The notes below the pieces were generated by a model. The model saw nothing but the letters and a program-made list of their open reading frames with translations. It was not told the origin of the DNA and did no database searches. A stretch of 64,000 nt of DNA from G963677325 sp963677325 (lineage in GTDB: Bacteria; Bacteroidota; Bacteroidia; Bacteroidales; Prolixibacteraceae): the NCBI GenBank assembly GCA_963677325.2, contig CAXXGM010000007.1:372001-436000 (forward strand), written 5' to 3'. The translations under genes and the position numbers were made by a program. Each line of letters opens with the position of its first letter. Position 1 is the first letter of the stretch. This document shows positions 1-8,208 of this stretch, piece by piece.

Positions 1-674
1 CTGCCGTTATTTTCCACATCAATAAAGAAAAGAAAAGGATGTACAATTTCTAAAAAAGCTTCTCTTGAGAGTAAGGGATCGTAATAGGCCAGCAAGATCT
101 TGCCATTAATGTTTAACGGTACCAGCGGAAGGTTAAGTTTCCGCGCGATGATTGCGTACAGTATGTTAAGAGTGACCGGGTTTCCCATTCTTGAGATGAG
201 TATTTTGTCAATAAGAAAGTTTTCTATGGCTGATCTCCCTGAATAATTTATCCTGAAACCGTACAGATCGAAGAGAATTTTGTTGATGATAGAAATTTTC
301 TCAAAGGAAGTTTGATGTTGATTCATCTCAAGCCATATCTTGGTTGTTATCTGATGAACCAGTTTTTCTATGACGGTTGGAGATATTTCAATTCCTTGTA
401 TCGAACTGATCAGAATCCAGCCCTCCTGCAATGATTTGGTATCCGAATGAATCCAGGAGATGATCTTTTCTTTCATCTGCAACATTTTTAACTGAATAAT
501 TATGGATTCAATTCTTTCATGCTGTAACAGGGTGCTGGCTGATTCCAATATATTTTCCAAAACAGGAATACTTTTAATGCCCGATCTCAGGATTTTTTCT
601 TTTACGGCGCTGAAGACCACTTCATCCTCATCGTCAAGCAGGGGCAGAATGTATTTTATTTCCAGACTGCTCAT
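1..674 (-). CDS. SirB1-family transglutaminase-like protein, 3' part missing
   Basis: Read on the minus strand from ATG at 674 and open to the window edge, so the C-terminus lies outside. The visible ~224 residues start MSSLEIKYILPLLDDEDEVV. They contain the block RMGNPVTLNILYAIIARKLN followed by LPLVPLN and LLAYYDP, which resembles the SirB1 / Transglut_core2 family (GNP-x-SL-x-x-x-Y...GLP). The biochemical role of this family is poorly defined; in some genomes it sits near translation or cell-wall genes. Its ATG overlaps the stop of the upstream nucleoside phosphorylase gene (ATGA), so the two are probably translationally coupled. The family call is by motif only. Confidence 0.7.
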   Translation of the reverse strand, partial: MSSLEIKYILPLLDDEDEVVFSAVKEKILRSGIKSIPVLENILESASTLLQHERIESIIIQLKMLQMKEKIISWIHSDTKSLQEGWILISSIQGIEISPTVIEKLVHQITTKIWLEMNQHQTSFEKISIINKILFDLYGFRINYSGRSAIENFLIDKILISRMGNPVTLNILYAIIARKLNLPLVPLNINGKILLAYYDPLLSREAFLEIVHPFLFFIDVENNG

Positions 675-1549
675 TCCATCAGATTATGAAGAATGAGTTG
701 AACAAGTTCTTTCATTTTACTCTTATAACCAGTTTCAAAATTATTTACCATCCTGTTGGAGATGATCAGGCAGACCGTCAGGGCATGATGCCCTAAAAGT
801 TTGCTTAATCCATAGACGGCAGAGCTTTCCATCTCAAAATTGGTTATTCTCATGCCATTGAAAGAAAAAGATTCTATTTTCGAATTTAATTCAGGATCGG
901 CGGTATTGATTCTTAATCTTCGGCCCTGTGGCCCATAAAATCCCGGAGCAGATATATTGATTCCCTGGACAAACTGGTCATTTACAATTTTGGAAAACAG
1001 ACCGGGGTCACAGTCAACTACATAAGGAGAAGACAGACGTGGATTCCAGCCAGTATGTTCTTTAAAGGCTTTTATGAGGGCTTCATCTGAAAAATCATCA
1101 GGGAGTTCATAAAAATTCAACAGATTATCAAAACCCATGGATTTTTTTGAGACAAGGAAAGAAGAGATTGGAATATCGGTCTGCAAGGCACCGGAAGTTC
1201 CGATTCTGACGAAGTTAAGGCTCTTTCTTTCCTGTTTAGCCTGCCTTTTCCCGAAATCAATGTTTACAAGCGCATCCAACTCATTGATTACGATATCGAT
1301 GTTGTCACATCCTATTCCGGTTGAAATAACAGATAATCTTTTCCCTTTGTACTTTCCGGTGATGGTAAAGAATTCCCTGTTTTGTTTCTCAAATTCAATT
1401 TCATCAAAAAAACCAGCGACCACTTTTACCCTTCCGGGATCTCCTACCAGGATTATATTCTCAGCTATTTCATGTGGTTTTAAACCAAGATGAAAAATAG
1501 ATCCGTCAGAATTTATAATTAGTTCAGAAGCGCCTATGATTTGGGACAT
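671..1549 (-). CDS. Nucleoside phosphorylase (uridine/purine phosphorylase family)
   Basis: A 292-residue protein of the PNP/UDP phosphorylase family, which splits nucleosides with phosphate into base and ribose-1-phosphate for salvage. Visible family blocks are the phosphate-binding VGDPGR near residue 36, STGIGCDN near 76, the RIGTSGALQ block near 116, and the purine/uridine-type signature FEMESSAVYGLSKLLGH near 240. The length fits a Bacteroidota uridine-phosphorylase-like subgroup, slightly longer than E. coli Udp. It is the first gene of a two-gene minus-strand unit and overlaps the SirB1-like gene by four bases. Substrate preference (uridine or purine) cannot be decided from motifs. Confidence 0.85.
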   Translation of the reverse strand: MSQIIGASELIINSDGSIFHLGLKPHEIAENIILVGDPGRVKVVAGFFDEIEFEKQNREFFTITGKYKGKRLSVISTGIGCDNIDIVINELDALVNIDFGKRQAKQERKSLNFVRIGTSGALQTDIPISSFLVSKKSMGFDNLLNFYELPDDFSDEALIKAFKEHTGWNPRLSSPYVVDCDPGLFSKIVNDQFVQGINISAPGFYGPQGRRLRINTADPELNSKIESFSFNGMRITNFEMESSAVYGLSKLLGHHALTVCLIISNRMVNNFETGYKSKMKELVQLILHNLME

Positions 1550-1655
1550 ATTCAGGTTAATTTTCGTTTTCGTAAAAACAGCTGAAAATTAGGAAAAATG
1601 GTAAATAAAGGAAACTTTTTGGCAGGAAAAATTTCAGGTATTTTTATTTTAATTA

Positions 1656-1663
1656 TATTTTTG
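1656..1663 (+). promoter_or_regulatory. Bacteroidetes -7 element upstream of DUF4293 gene
   Basis: TATTTTTG matches the Bacteroidetes housekeeping -7 consensus TAnnTTTG and ends 17 nt before the ATG at 1681. No TTG lies at the expected -33 distance, so only half of the promoter is supported. Confidence 0.4.
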
Positions 1664-1680
1664 CATAAAAACATTTTCCG

Positions 1681-2145
1681 ATGATTCAAAGAATACAAAC
1701 TGTTTACCTTTTTATCGCGATCCTGCTTGTAGGGTCTTTATTTTTTGTTCCTTTTTCAGAAATGGCCAATGTCAAAGGTGAACTGTTTCGCCTGGATGCA
1801 AAAGGGCTTTATTCTGCCTCTTCACAAAGTAATGCTCCTCTATTTGCAAATACAGTGGTTGTTTTTCTTTGCGCTTCCTGTATTGCCTTGATGATCATTA
1901 CCATCTTCCGTTATAAAAGTTTGGCCCGGCAAATCAGTTTGTCAAAGATATCCTTGTTGGTGCTTTTTATCCTGACTGGGGCTATTTTTTATGAAATCTG
2001 GAAAGCTGCCGGAATGGTTGGCGGTACCTTCTCAATAAAAATCTATGCTTCTTTTCCTGCAATTGCCATCGTATTGGTATGGCTTGCCATGAGAGGAATC
2101 CACAAGGATGATCGGTTGTTGAAATCTATTGACAGAATACGATAA
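1681..2145 (+). CDS. DUF4293 family membrane protein
   Basis: A 154-residue protein beginning MIQRIQTVYLFIAILLVGSL, the characteristic start of DUF4293, a family largely restricted to Bacteroidota. Four hydrophobic segments are visible at about residues 8-28, 55-76, 88-107 and 118-138, so it is predicted to be an inner-membrane protein with both ends on the same side. A basic tail (HKDDRLLKSIDRIR) follows the last segment. The function is unknown. It stands alone between a minus-strand unit on the left and a convergent GAF-domain gene on the right. Confidence 0.85.
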   Translation: MIQRIQTVYLFIAILLVGSLFFVPFSEMANVKGELFRLDAKGLYSASSQSNAPLFANTVVVFLCASCIALMIITIFRYKSLARQISLSKISLLVLFILTGAIFYEIWKAAGMVGGTFSIKIYASFPAIAIVLVWLAMRGIHKDDRLLKSIDRIR

Positions 2146-2269
2146 CTAATCCGAATTCGAATTGTAAAAGAGTCCGGTAAACGATTTTTGCCCTTTCCCC
2201 ATTTGTTATCCCAAAGAAATAAGAGGATATTCAAGGTGATTGATCAGGTCTTTGTTCGTAATTTAAAGG

Positions 2270-2324
2270 TACATTATTCCTACATTATTCGATCGCATAC
2301 GAATGAGGTACGAATAAACTACGG
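2270..2324. repeat. 11-nt-period intergenic repeat, locus A
   Basis: Five consecutive 11-mers lie in the convergent gap between the DUF4293 and GAF genes: TACATTATTCC, TACATTATTCG, ATCGCATACGA, ATGAGGTACGA, ATAAACTACGG. The first two and last three are in opposite sense (ATTCG versus TACGA), so the block is roughly palindromic. ATAAACTACG recurs in the locus at 46905-46981. Confidence 0.6.
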
Positions 2325-2377
2325 AGATGGTATTGCCGGTTTATAGCGGGAAGAGGGGATTAATGGGTGGCTGGGGG

Positions 2378-2842
2378 CTAAAATAGAAATGAAATTTTAG
2401 TGCAGACAGAGTTCAGAAAATCTTCATCATTTTTTGAAAAAGGGGCAGGGGAGTGGGAATCAATATCCAGTTCAGCCACGAAATTCCCATTTTTCAGAAC
2501 AGGAACCACGATTTCACTTTGTACATCGATGCTGCAGGAGAGGTAATTTTCTTCCTTTGAAATATCCTGAACTATTTTGGTTTTTTTGGTTTTAGCCACC
2601 TGTCCACAGACTCCTTTACCAAAAGGGATCATTGAATGTTCCGTATTTTTCCCCGCAAAGGGTCCCAGAATAAGGTTGTCTGAGGCGGGGTCAGCAATAT
2701 AAAATCCAACCCAGTCATAATGAAATACTTGGTCCTTCAGAAGCTGACTGATGTTCAGGAGAATTTTATCCCTGTCTTTTCCGGGGATTATCAAAGCGTC
2801 AATTTCATCAAGAAGAAGCCGGAAGGATTTTTCCATTATCAC
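2378..2842 (-). CDS. GAF-domain protein, free-methionine-(R)-sulfoxide reductase-like
   Basis: A 154-residue single GAF domain. The blocks GVCGQVA (Cys79), LSCSIDVQSEIVVPV (Cys103) and AELDIDSHSPAPFSKNDEDF match the free methionine-(R)-sulfoxide reductase (fRMsr) family, which reduces free Met-R-O in the cytoplasm. In E. coli and Neisseria enzymes the reactive cysteines include one in the ..CD.. block (here Cys103), one in GVCG (here Cys79) and one about ten residues before it. That third position is His/Ser here (EHSMIPFG), so the resolving mechanism may differ or the protein may only bind ligand. The start could also be the internal Met3. It has its own promoter upstream. Confidence 0.75.
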   Translation of the reverse strand: MIMEKSFRLLLDEIDALIIPGKDRDKILLNISQLLKDQVFHYDWVGFYIADPASDNLILGPFAGKNTEHSMIPFGKGVCGQVAKTKKTKIVQDISKEENYLSCSIDVQSEIVVPVLKNGNFVAELDIDSHSPAPFSKNDEDFLNSVCTKISFLF

Positions 2843-2884
2843 TGATTGTTACTGCAACTTAAGGAAATTCATTGGACTTTCGCA

Positions 2885-2914
2885 CAAAAATAAGGATTGG
2901 ACTGTATTTTCAAA
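2885..2914 (-). promoter_or_regulatory. Promoter for the GAF/fRMsr-like gene
   Basis: On the minus strand TTTG (2914-2911), 18 nt, then TATTTTTG (2892-2885) fits the Bacteroidetes -33/-7 promoter. It lies 42 nt upstream of the start at 2842 and separates this gene from the pyrBI unit. Confidence 0.55.
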
Positions 2915-2927
2915 CAATAGTCAAATT

Positions 2928-3380
2928 TTAATAGAAGGTCATTTCGTTTTCTGTTGTGATTTTTTCACAGTAAGAACATTTCAGCGCGATGGGCTTTTCG
3001 TTGATCACTTCGAACTTTGGAAGGATGTTTTCGTCATGGGTAATGCATTTGGGATTGAAACACCGTACGATTCCCCTGATCGTTTTGGGTATTTCTACCA
3101 CTCTTTTTTCAACAACCTCATAATCACGGATGGTATTTAATTTTGCATGCGGAGCAACAAGGGCTATTTTATTTACTTCCTCATCTTCAAAGAAGCGATT
3201 GGCTATTTTTATTATGGCTTTATACCCCATCAAACCGCTGTCAAGATTATTGCCAAAAGTTACCATGTTTGGGCTTTCCTCAAGTTTCAGAATTCGGATG
3301 ACCCGGAAAAGTGCATTGGTGGGGATGTGATCAATCACGGTTCCATCTTTAATTGCATTTACCTGTAGATGTTTTTCCAT
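2928..3380 (-). CDS. pyrI: Aspartate carbamoyltransferase regulatory chain
   Basis: A 150-residue PyrI, the nucleotide-binding regulatory chain that assembles with PyrB into the allosteric ATCase holoenzyme of pyrimidine synthesis. The N-terminal nucleotide-binding domain starts with LQVNAIKDGTVIDHIP. The C-terminal zinc domain shows the four cysteines in CFNPKC (about 109 and 114) and CSYC (about 135 and 138) that contact PyrB. The ATG lies six bases after the pyrB stop, so pyrB and pyrI form one minus-strand unit. Length and motifs are typical. Confidence 0.95.
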   Translation of the reverse strand: MEKHLQVNAIKDGTVIDHIPTNALFRVIRILKLEESPNMVTFGNNLDSGLMGYKAIIKIANRFFEDEEVNKIALVAPHAKLNTIRDYEVVEKRVVEIPKTIRGIVRCFNPKCITHDENILPKFEVINEKPIALKCSYCEKITTENEMTFY

Positions 3381-3386
3381 GAGGAT

Positions 3387-4298
3387 TTATTTAAGATTTA
3401 ATAAATGAGAGATAATGGCCATACGGGTAAAGACTCCATTCCGTGCCTGTTCAAAATAGTATGCTTTTGGATTTGAGTCAATGTCAGGATGAATTTCATT
3501 GATACGGGGAAGCGGGTGAAGAATTCTCATGTTATCTTTTGTATTCTCAATCATGTGATTTTTGAGGATATAAACATTTTTGACTTTCTCGTATTCAACC
3601 GGATCACCAAATCTTTCTTTTTGGACACGGGTCATGTAAATAATATCGGCCTGGCTGATTGATTCAGGGAAATCCGGGTATTCAAAATACTGGATATTTT
3701 TTGAAGCGAGGAAGAGTTTATACTCATTTGGCATACTCAATTCAGGAGGCGCGATGAAACTAAATACCGGATTCTTAAACTGTACCATGGCCATCAGCAG
3801 GCTGTGTACGGTCCGGCCGTATTTAAGGTCTCCCACCATAAAGATATTGATGTTGTCGAGGGTCCCCTGGGTCTTAAGAATCGAAAACATATCCAGCAGG
3901 GTTTGGGAAGGATGCTGATTGGCTCCGTCACCTGCATTTATGACCGGTACACTTGAAATCTCAGATGCATAGCGTGCACTTCCTTCCAGGGGGTGGCGCA
4001 CGATGATCAGATCTGCGTAATTGGATACCATCTTTATGGTATCTTTCAGTGTTTCTCCTTTGGTTACACTTGAAGAGCTTGAGTCTGAAAATCCGATTAT
4101 TCTACCTCCCAGCCTGTTAATGGCCGTTTCAAAGCTTAATCTGGTGCGGGTGGACGGCTCGTAAAAGAGAGTAGCAATTACTTTTCCCTGCAAAAGATTG
4201 TTGTTCGGATTTTTTTCGAATTCTTTTGCCAGGTCCATTATTTTCAGGTATTCCTCTTTGGTAAAATCTGTAATTGAAATTAAGCTTTTTGGCTTCAT
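3387..4298 (-). CDS. pyrB: Aspartate carbamoyltransferase catalytic chain
   Basis: A 303-residue PyrB that condenses carbamoyl phosphate with aspartate, the committed step of pyrimidine synthesis. The carbamoyl-phosphate loop FYEPSTRTRLSFE (around residue 46), the SSSVTKGET loop (about 75), HPSQTLLD (about 128), GDLKYGRTVHSL (about 156) and HPLPR (about 261) are all present, so the enzyme should be active. It is the first gene of the pyrB-pyrI unit. A lone TAATTTTG element on the minus strand at 4438-4431 may be its -7 box; no clear -33 element was found. Confidence 0.96.
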   Translation of the reverse strand: MKPKSLISITDFTKEEYLKIMDLAKEFEKNPNNNLLQGKVIATLFYEPSTRTRLSFETAINRLGGRIIGFSDSSSSSVTKGETLKDTIKMVSNYADLIIVRHPLEGSARYASEISSVPVINAGDGANQHPSQTLLDMFSILKTQGTLDNINIFMVGDLKYGRTVHSLLMAMVQFKNPVFSFIAPPELSMPNEYKLFLASKNIQYFEYPDFPESISQADIIYMTRVQKERFGDPVEYEKVKNVYILKNHMIENTKDNMRILHPLPRINEIHPDIDSNPKAYYFEQARNGVFTRMAIISHLLNLK

Positions 4299-4430
4299 AG
4301 GAATAAATTTCTTAATAAGGATTAATAACTATATGTCTTTTAAACAAGCCCTTTGATTTTTTTCGGATCACCGGATGAAGGATTCTGCTGTTTAGAGATT
4401 TTTCCATGATGAAGAAACAGGGTATGATTA

Positions 4431-4438
4431 CAAAATTA
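4431..4438 (-). promoter_or_regulatory. Possible -7 element of the pyrBI unit
   Basis: TAATTTTG on the minus strand fits TAnnTTTG and lies about 130 nt before pyrB. No TTG is at the -33 position and the leader would be long, so support is weak. Confidence 0.25.
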
Positions 4439-4475
4439 AAAATATCCGTTTATTTAATTGATGAACCATGAAATT

Positions 4476-5087
4476 TTATTTTTTAATTATTGAAGCTTTT
4501 AATCTTTCAACCGAGTTCAGTTTTTCAAGCACTGATCCGGTCAGACTTTTCCGGACTGCAAGAAGTGCATCACATTCGAGACGGAAATCAGATTTCACCT
4601 GTTTAAGCTGCATTTCCTTCACAATATGCATGTATTCGTTCATGACCGAATAGTCAAAGTGTACTTCAATCAGATCCTCGACCACTTTTCCAATTATTTC
4701 GGCATTGTTCAAAGCGTCGAGAGCAGCCTGTTTATAAGCGTTGGTCAGCCCGCTTGTTCCCAGCAATATTCCTCCGAAGTATCTTACTACCACAATCAGA
4801 ATATCCGTGAGCTCGTTGGCTTTAATTTGGTTAAAAATCGGCCGGCCGGCCGTTCCTGAAGGTTCGCCATCGTCGTTTATCCTGTAATCGTCATTTTCAG
4901 TACCAAGTTTCCATGCAAAACAATGATGGCGGGCGGCATGATGTTCTTTCCTGATTTTTAACAATATTTCCCTGATTTCCTGTTCGTCTGATACAGGGAA
5001 GGCAAAAGCAAGAAATTTACTTCCTTTCTCCTTGTATAATCCGGAAACCGGATCCTTAATTGTTTTGAATGTATCAGAGTCAATCAT
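4476..5087 (-). CDS. IMPACT/YigZ family protein
   Basis: A 203-residue member of the UPF0029/IMPACT family (E. coli YigZ). The N-terminal domain carries HHAARHHCFAWKLG and DDGEPSGTAGRPIFNQI, followed by LTDILIVVVRYFGGILLGTSGLTNAYKQAA, the family signature. The C-terminal part (from about residue 135) is the ferredoxin-like DUF1949-type domain. Eukaryotic IMPACT interferes with Gcn2 activation; the bacterial function is not settled. It is a single gene on the minus strand, separated from dnaA by a terminator. Confidence 0.88.
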   Translation of the reverse strand: MIDSDTFKTIKDPVSGLYKEKGSKFLAFAFPVSDEQEIREILLKIRKEHHAARHHCFAWKLGTENDDYRINDDGEPSGTAGRPIFNQIKANELTDILIVVVRYFGGILLGTSGLTNAYKQAALDALNNAEIIGKVVEDLIEVHFDYSVMNEYMHIVKEMQLKQVKSDFRLECDALLAVRKSLTGSVLEKLNSVERLKASIIKK

Positions 5088-5132
5088 CAGAGAATACAGG
5101 TAATTTAATAAATGCTTATCTGATTACAGAAA

Positions 5133-5157
5133 AAAAGCAGACTATCTGTCTGCTTTT
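5133..5157 (-). terminator. Rho-independent terminator after dnaA
   Basis: Arms AAAAGCAGAC (5133-5142) and GTCTGCTTTT (5148-5157) are a perfect 10-bp inverted repeat with a 5-nt loop. Read on the minus strand it is followed by a T run, so it ends dnaA transcripts before the IMPACT gene. Confidence 0.8.
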
Positions 5158-5162
5158 GGTAT

Positions 5163-6593
5163 TTATAATTTCAGTTTGCCTTCGATTTCATCTAAAAAGA
5201 CTTTAAAATTTCTGTCGGTATCTTTCATATTGGAGACTGTCCTGCAAGCATGGAGTACCGTGGCATGATCTTTCCCTCCAATTTGGGTGCCGATGGCTGC
5301 AAAAGAAGATTTGGTGAGATTTTTTGAAAAATACATCGCGATTTGCCTCGCCTGAACTACTTCTCTTTTGCGTGATTTTATATTCAAGGAATCAGGAGGA
5401 AGCTGGAAAAATTCACACACGACTCTCGAAATATAATCTACGGTAATTTCTCTGGTCGTGCATTTGACCAGTTTGTTTATCATTTTAATGGCCAGGTCGA
5501 TGTTGATCTCTTTTTTATTCAGAGTAGCCTGTGCCAGCAAAGAAATGAGAGCTCCTTCCAGTTCCCTGACGTTGCTGTTTATATGGGAAGCAATGTATTC
5601 AAGCACTTCTTCCCTGATATCAATACCGTCCTTGTAGATTTTCTTACGAAGTATATTCAGTTTGGTCTCAAAATCAGGAACCTGGAGATCGGCTGTCAAA
5701 CCCCATTTAAAGCGTGACAGTAATCTTTGTTCAAGACCTTTTAATTCGATGGGCGGTTTATCGGAAGTCAGAATGAGCTGTTTCCCTGTTTGATGCAAAT
5801 GATTGAAGATGTGGAAGAATGTTTCCTGGGTTTTTTCTTTTCCGGCAAATTCCTGTACATCATCAATGATCAGGACATCAATCATCTGGTAAAAGTGAAG
5901 AAAATCATTCCGGTTGTTATTCCGGGTAGCTTCAGCAAATTGTGTTTGAAATTTATTTGCATTTACGTAGAGCACAATTTTTTCAGGGAACCGCTCCTTC
6001 ACTTCAATGCCAATTGCCTGGGCCAGGTGAGTTTTACCAAGACCTGAATTACCGTAAAGCATAAGCGGATTGAAAGCAGTTCCTCCTGGTTTTAATGCGA
6101 CTGCATAACCGGCACTGCGAGCCAGGCGATTACATTCTCCCTCGATGAAATTTTCAAAAGTATTGTCTTGTTTTAATTGAGGATCAATATTTAATTTCTG
6201 AATTCCCGGAATAACGAAAGGATTTTTGATGATTCCCTCGTCCTGAAGCGCTGAAGCGGAAACCGGATGGTTTTTTAAATTATTGTTTTGATTGGTGGGC
6301 AGCTTGATTGTGTATGGCTTGTTGTTGGAATTTAAGCTGTTATCCACTACCACGCTGTATTCGAGTTTCGCACCCGGTCCCAATTCTTTTCTCAACGTCT
6401 TACGCAGTATATCAATATACTGCTCCTCCAGGTACTCGTAGAAGAATGGACTAGGTACCTGAATTGTAAGAACGTTGTTCTCCAATTTGATGGGAACAAT
6501 CGGTTCAAACCATGTTCTATAGCTGATATAAGGGACGTTGTCCTTTATAATTTCAAGACACTTCTCCCATGTCTTATTTTGATCACTCTTCAT
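5163..6593 (-). CDS. dnaA: Chromosomal replication initiator protein DnaA
   Basis: A 476-residue DnaA that binds the origin and opens the duplex. Domain I is at 1-85 (MKSDQNKTWEKCLEIIK...), followed by a variable linker to about 135. The AAA+ domain has Walker A GNSGLGKTHL (about 182) and Walker B VLIIDDVQ (about 243). The C-terminal helix-turn-helix domain ends with the DnaA signature KDHATVLHACRTV (about 441). Its neighbours are not the usual dnaN or gyrase genes, which is common in Bacteroidota. A TATTTTTG -7 element on the minus strand at 6644-6637 lies 43 nt upstream. Confidence 0.97.
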   Translation of the reverse strand: MKSDQNKTWEKCLEIIKDNVPYISYRTWFEPIVPIKLENNVLTIQVPSPFFYEYLEEQYIDILRKTLRKELGPGAKLEYSVVVDNSLNSNNKPYTIKLPTNQNNNLKNHPVSASALQDEGIIKNPFVIPGIQKLNIDPQLKQDNTFENFIEGECNRLARSAGYAVALKPGGTAFNPLMLYGNSGLGKTHLAQAIGIEVKERFPEKIVLYVNANKFQTQFAEATRNNNRNDFLHFYQMIDVLIIDDVQEFAGKEKTQETFFHIFNHLHQTGKQLILTSDKPPIELKGLEQRLLSRFKWGLTADLQVPDFETKLNILRKKIYKDGIDIREEVLEYIASHINSNVRELEGALISLLAQATLNKKEINIDLAIKMINKLVKCTTREITVDYISRVVCEFFQLPPDSLNIKSRKREVVQARQIAMYFSKNLTKSSFAAIGTQIGGKDHATVLHACRTVSNMKDTDRNFKVFLDEIEGKLKL

Positions 6594-6884
6594 TTAGGTA
6601 TTAGGGCTTACAAAAAATGTTGAAATTCCTTTATATCAAAAATAAAATGGTGTTGGGAGTTTTAATCCGAATGTAGTAAACTTATGTTTTCCATCCTTTA
6701 GGTTTTTCATTAATCAGTTAGTGTATATTTAAACATTAAAACATTCATTATCAAAAGCTTATATTCAAAATAGATTTAAAATATTGATTTAATGTATATT
6801 AATTAAAAAAATATTCTTAATAACACGAAAGCTACCCTTGCTTTTACAGCAGGTTAAAATTATACAAAAAATGATTTTAAAAAA
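6594..6884. other. A+T-rich gap upstream of dnaA
   Basis: About 290 bases without a gene, very rich in A and T, especially 6710-6830. It holds a minus-strand TATTTTTG element (6644-6637) that could drive dnaA. I did not find a convincing cluster of TTATNCACA DnaA boxes, so it is not called an origin. Confidence 0.4.
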
Positions 6885-8144
6885 CTATTTTGGAATAGAT
6901 TTTAATGCTTTTTTGAGGCTAATCTCTTTTCCTTTTTCGAACGCCCTCAGAGTTGCCTCAGGAAAAGCACTTTGCGTCTTATGTAGAATCTCTCTAACTT
7001 TCTCCAAGGAGGTTTCATGGCCAGTAAAGTAGTTGAAAAATCTCCCTGTTTTCACTTCTTCTACCTGCTTAAGCCCATCAAATACAGGATCTTGTATATT
7101 TATTGGGGTGCGTGAAGAGAGCAGATGTACTTTAAAAATCACACTGTCACCATTTTGAATATTTGAAGAGGAATTGATCACAATATCGCGACCCAAATCA
7201 AAAGCAGAAAAATGGACATAGCGTTTCGGATTTTGACGGAAATCGATTAAAAGAGCCCTGAGATTTTCGACAGTTGTATTTAGATTTTGATAGATGGAAG
7301 GATCATTCACAAATAGCCCCAGGGAACCGTCAGATGATTCGATTTTACCAAGAATCAAATCAAGACTTTTTAATGAAGAATTCAGGTTATTGAATGTTTT
7401 ATTCAGTTCGATACGGGACAACGTATCACTAAACCCGGATAAATTATTCATTATATGGTTGAAGTGTTCCGAATTTTGTTTCAGGTTTTCCGCAGTTGCA
7501 CTCAGATTGCTGATGGTTGACGAGAGGTTACGCTTCTGATCACCGATCACTTCGCTCAGGTCTTTGGAGAGTTTGTTAAGGTTAGCCATCGTTGCACTGA
7601 ACTGATCAATGCTGTTCGTAATATCTTTTTGAGTTTCCGGGTTCAAAATCCTGGAAGTGGATGAAACAATTGAATCAAGGGAAACCATGAGCCGTTCTGC
7701 TTTGGATTTTATTGGTCCCAGTTGTTCTCCGAACTGCTGTTTGATATCAGATTCGACTTTGGAAAACAAGGTATCCTTAGGATTGTAAAACTGGTCGGAA
7801 TGTCCCAGGTTAATTTTCATAACCCTTGACCCGAGGAGATCCGTGCTGGCTATTTCGGCCGAAGTCCCTACGGGCAGGGGAAATTTATTCTGTACAGAGA
7901 TCTGCACAATTAAATCGCCTGAAAGATCTTCTGCGAAATAGATGTTACGGACATACCCTATTTTGAATCCATTCAGGGTGACCAGGGTAGAAGGAGTAAG
8001 ACCGCTTACGTCTTTGTAACGGGCGTAGAATATACTTTCATTTCTGAAAATGTTACGACCTTTTAGGAAATTAAAACCCCATATTAGAATTATCATTGTG
8101 AAGACAATCCATAATCCTATTCGTGATGTTTTTGAGAGCTTCAT
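6885..8144 (-). CDS. MlaD/MCE-domain phospholipid transport protein
   Basis: A 419-residue protein with one N-terminal membrane anchor (about residues 9-28, IGLWIVFTMIILIWGFNFLK). An MCE domain follows at about 38-115, including KDVSGLTPSTLVTLNGFKIG and ASTDLLGSRVMKINLG. Then comes a long, probably coiled-coil stretch (about 120-290) rich in Asn, Leu and Ser. MCE/MlaD proteins form periplasmic hexamers that move phospholipids between the membranes together with MlaE and MlaF, which are not in this window. The gene lies 64 nt downstream of the amidase gene on the same strand. A minus-strand TACTTTTG element at 8174-8167 may serve it. Confidence 0.88.
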   Translation of the reverse strand: MKLSKTSRIGLWIVFTMIILIWGFNFLKGRNIFRNESIFYARYKDVSGLTPSTLVTLNGFKIGYVRNIYFAEDLSGDLIVQISVQNKFPLPVGTSAEIASTDLLGSRVMKINLGHSDQFYNPKDTLFSKVESDIKQQFGEQLGPIKSKAERLMVSLDSIVSSTSRILNPETQKDITNSIDQFSATMANLNKLSKDLSEVIGDQKRNLSSTISNLSATAENLKQNSEHFNHIMNNLSGFSDTLSRIELNKTFNNLNSSLKSLDLILGKIESSDGSLGLFVNDPSIYQNLNTTVENLRALLIDFRQNPKRYVHFSAFDLGRDIVINSSSNIQNGDSVIFKVHLLSSRTPINIQDPVFDGLKQVEEVKTGRFFNYFTGHETSLEKVREILHKTQSAFPEATLRAFEKGKEISLKKALKSIPK

Positions 8145-8208
8145 TAAGGAACGATTGGTTATAATGCAAAAGTAAACAAGAATTAGCTTAAAAAAAAGTC
8201 CAATTGCT

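Noticed and set aside
6594..6884. Possible replication origin next to dnaA
   Set aside because: A+T-rich, but no cluster of DnaA boxes was found by eye; Bacteroidota often have the origin away from dnaA. GC-skew over the whole chromosome would decide.
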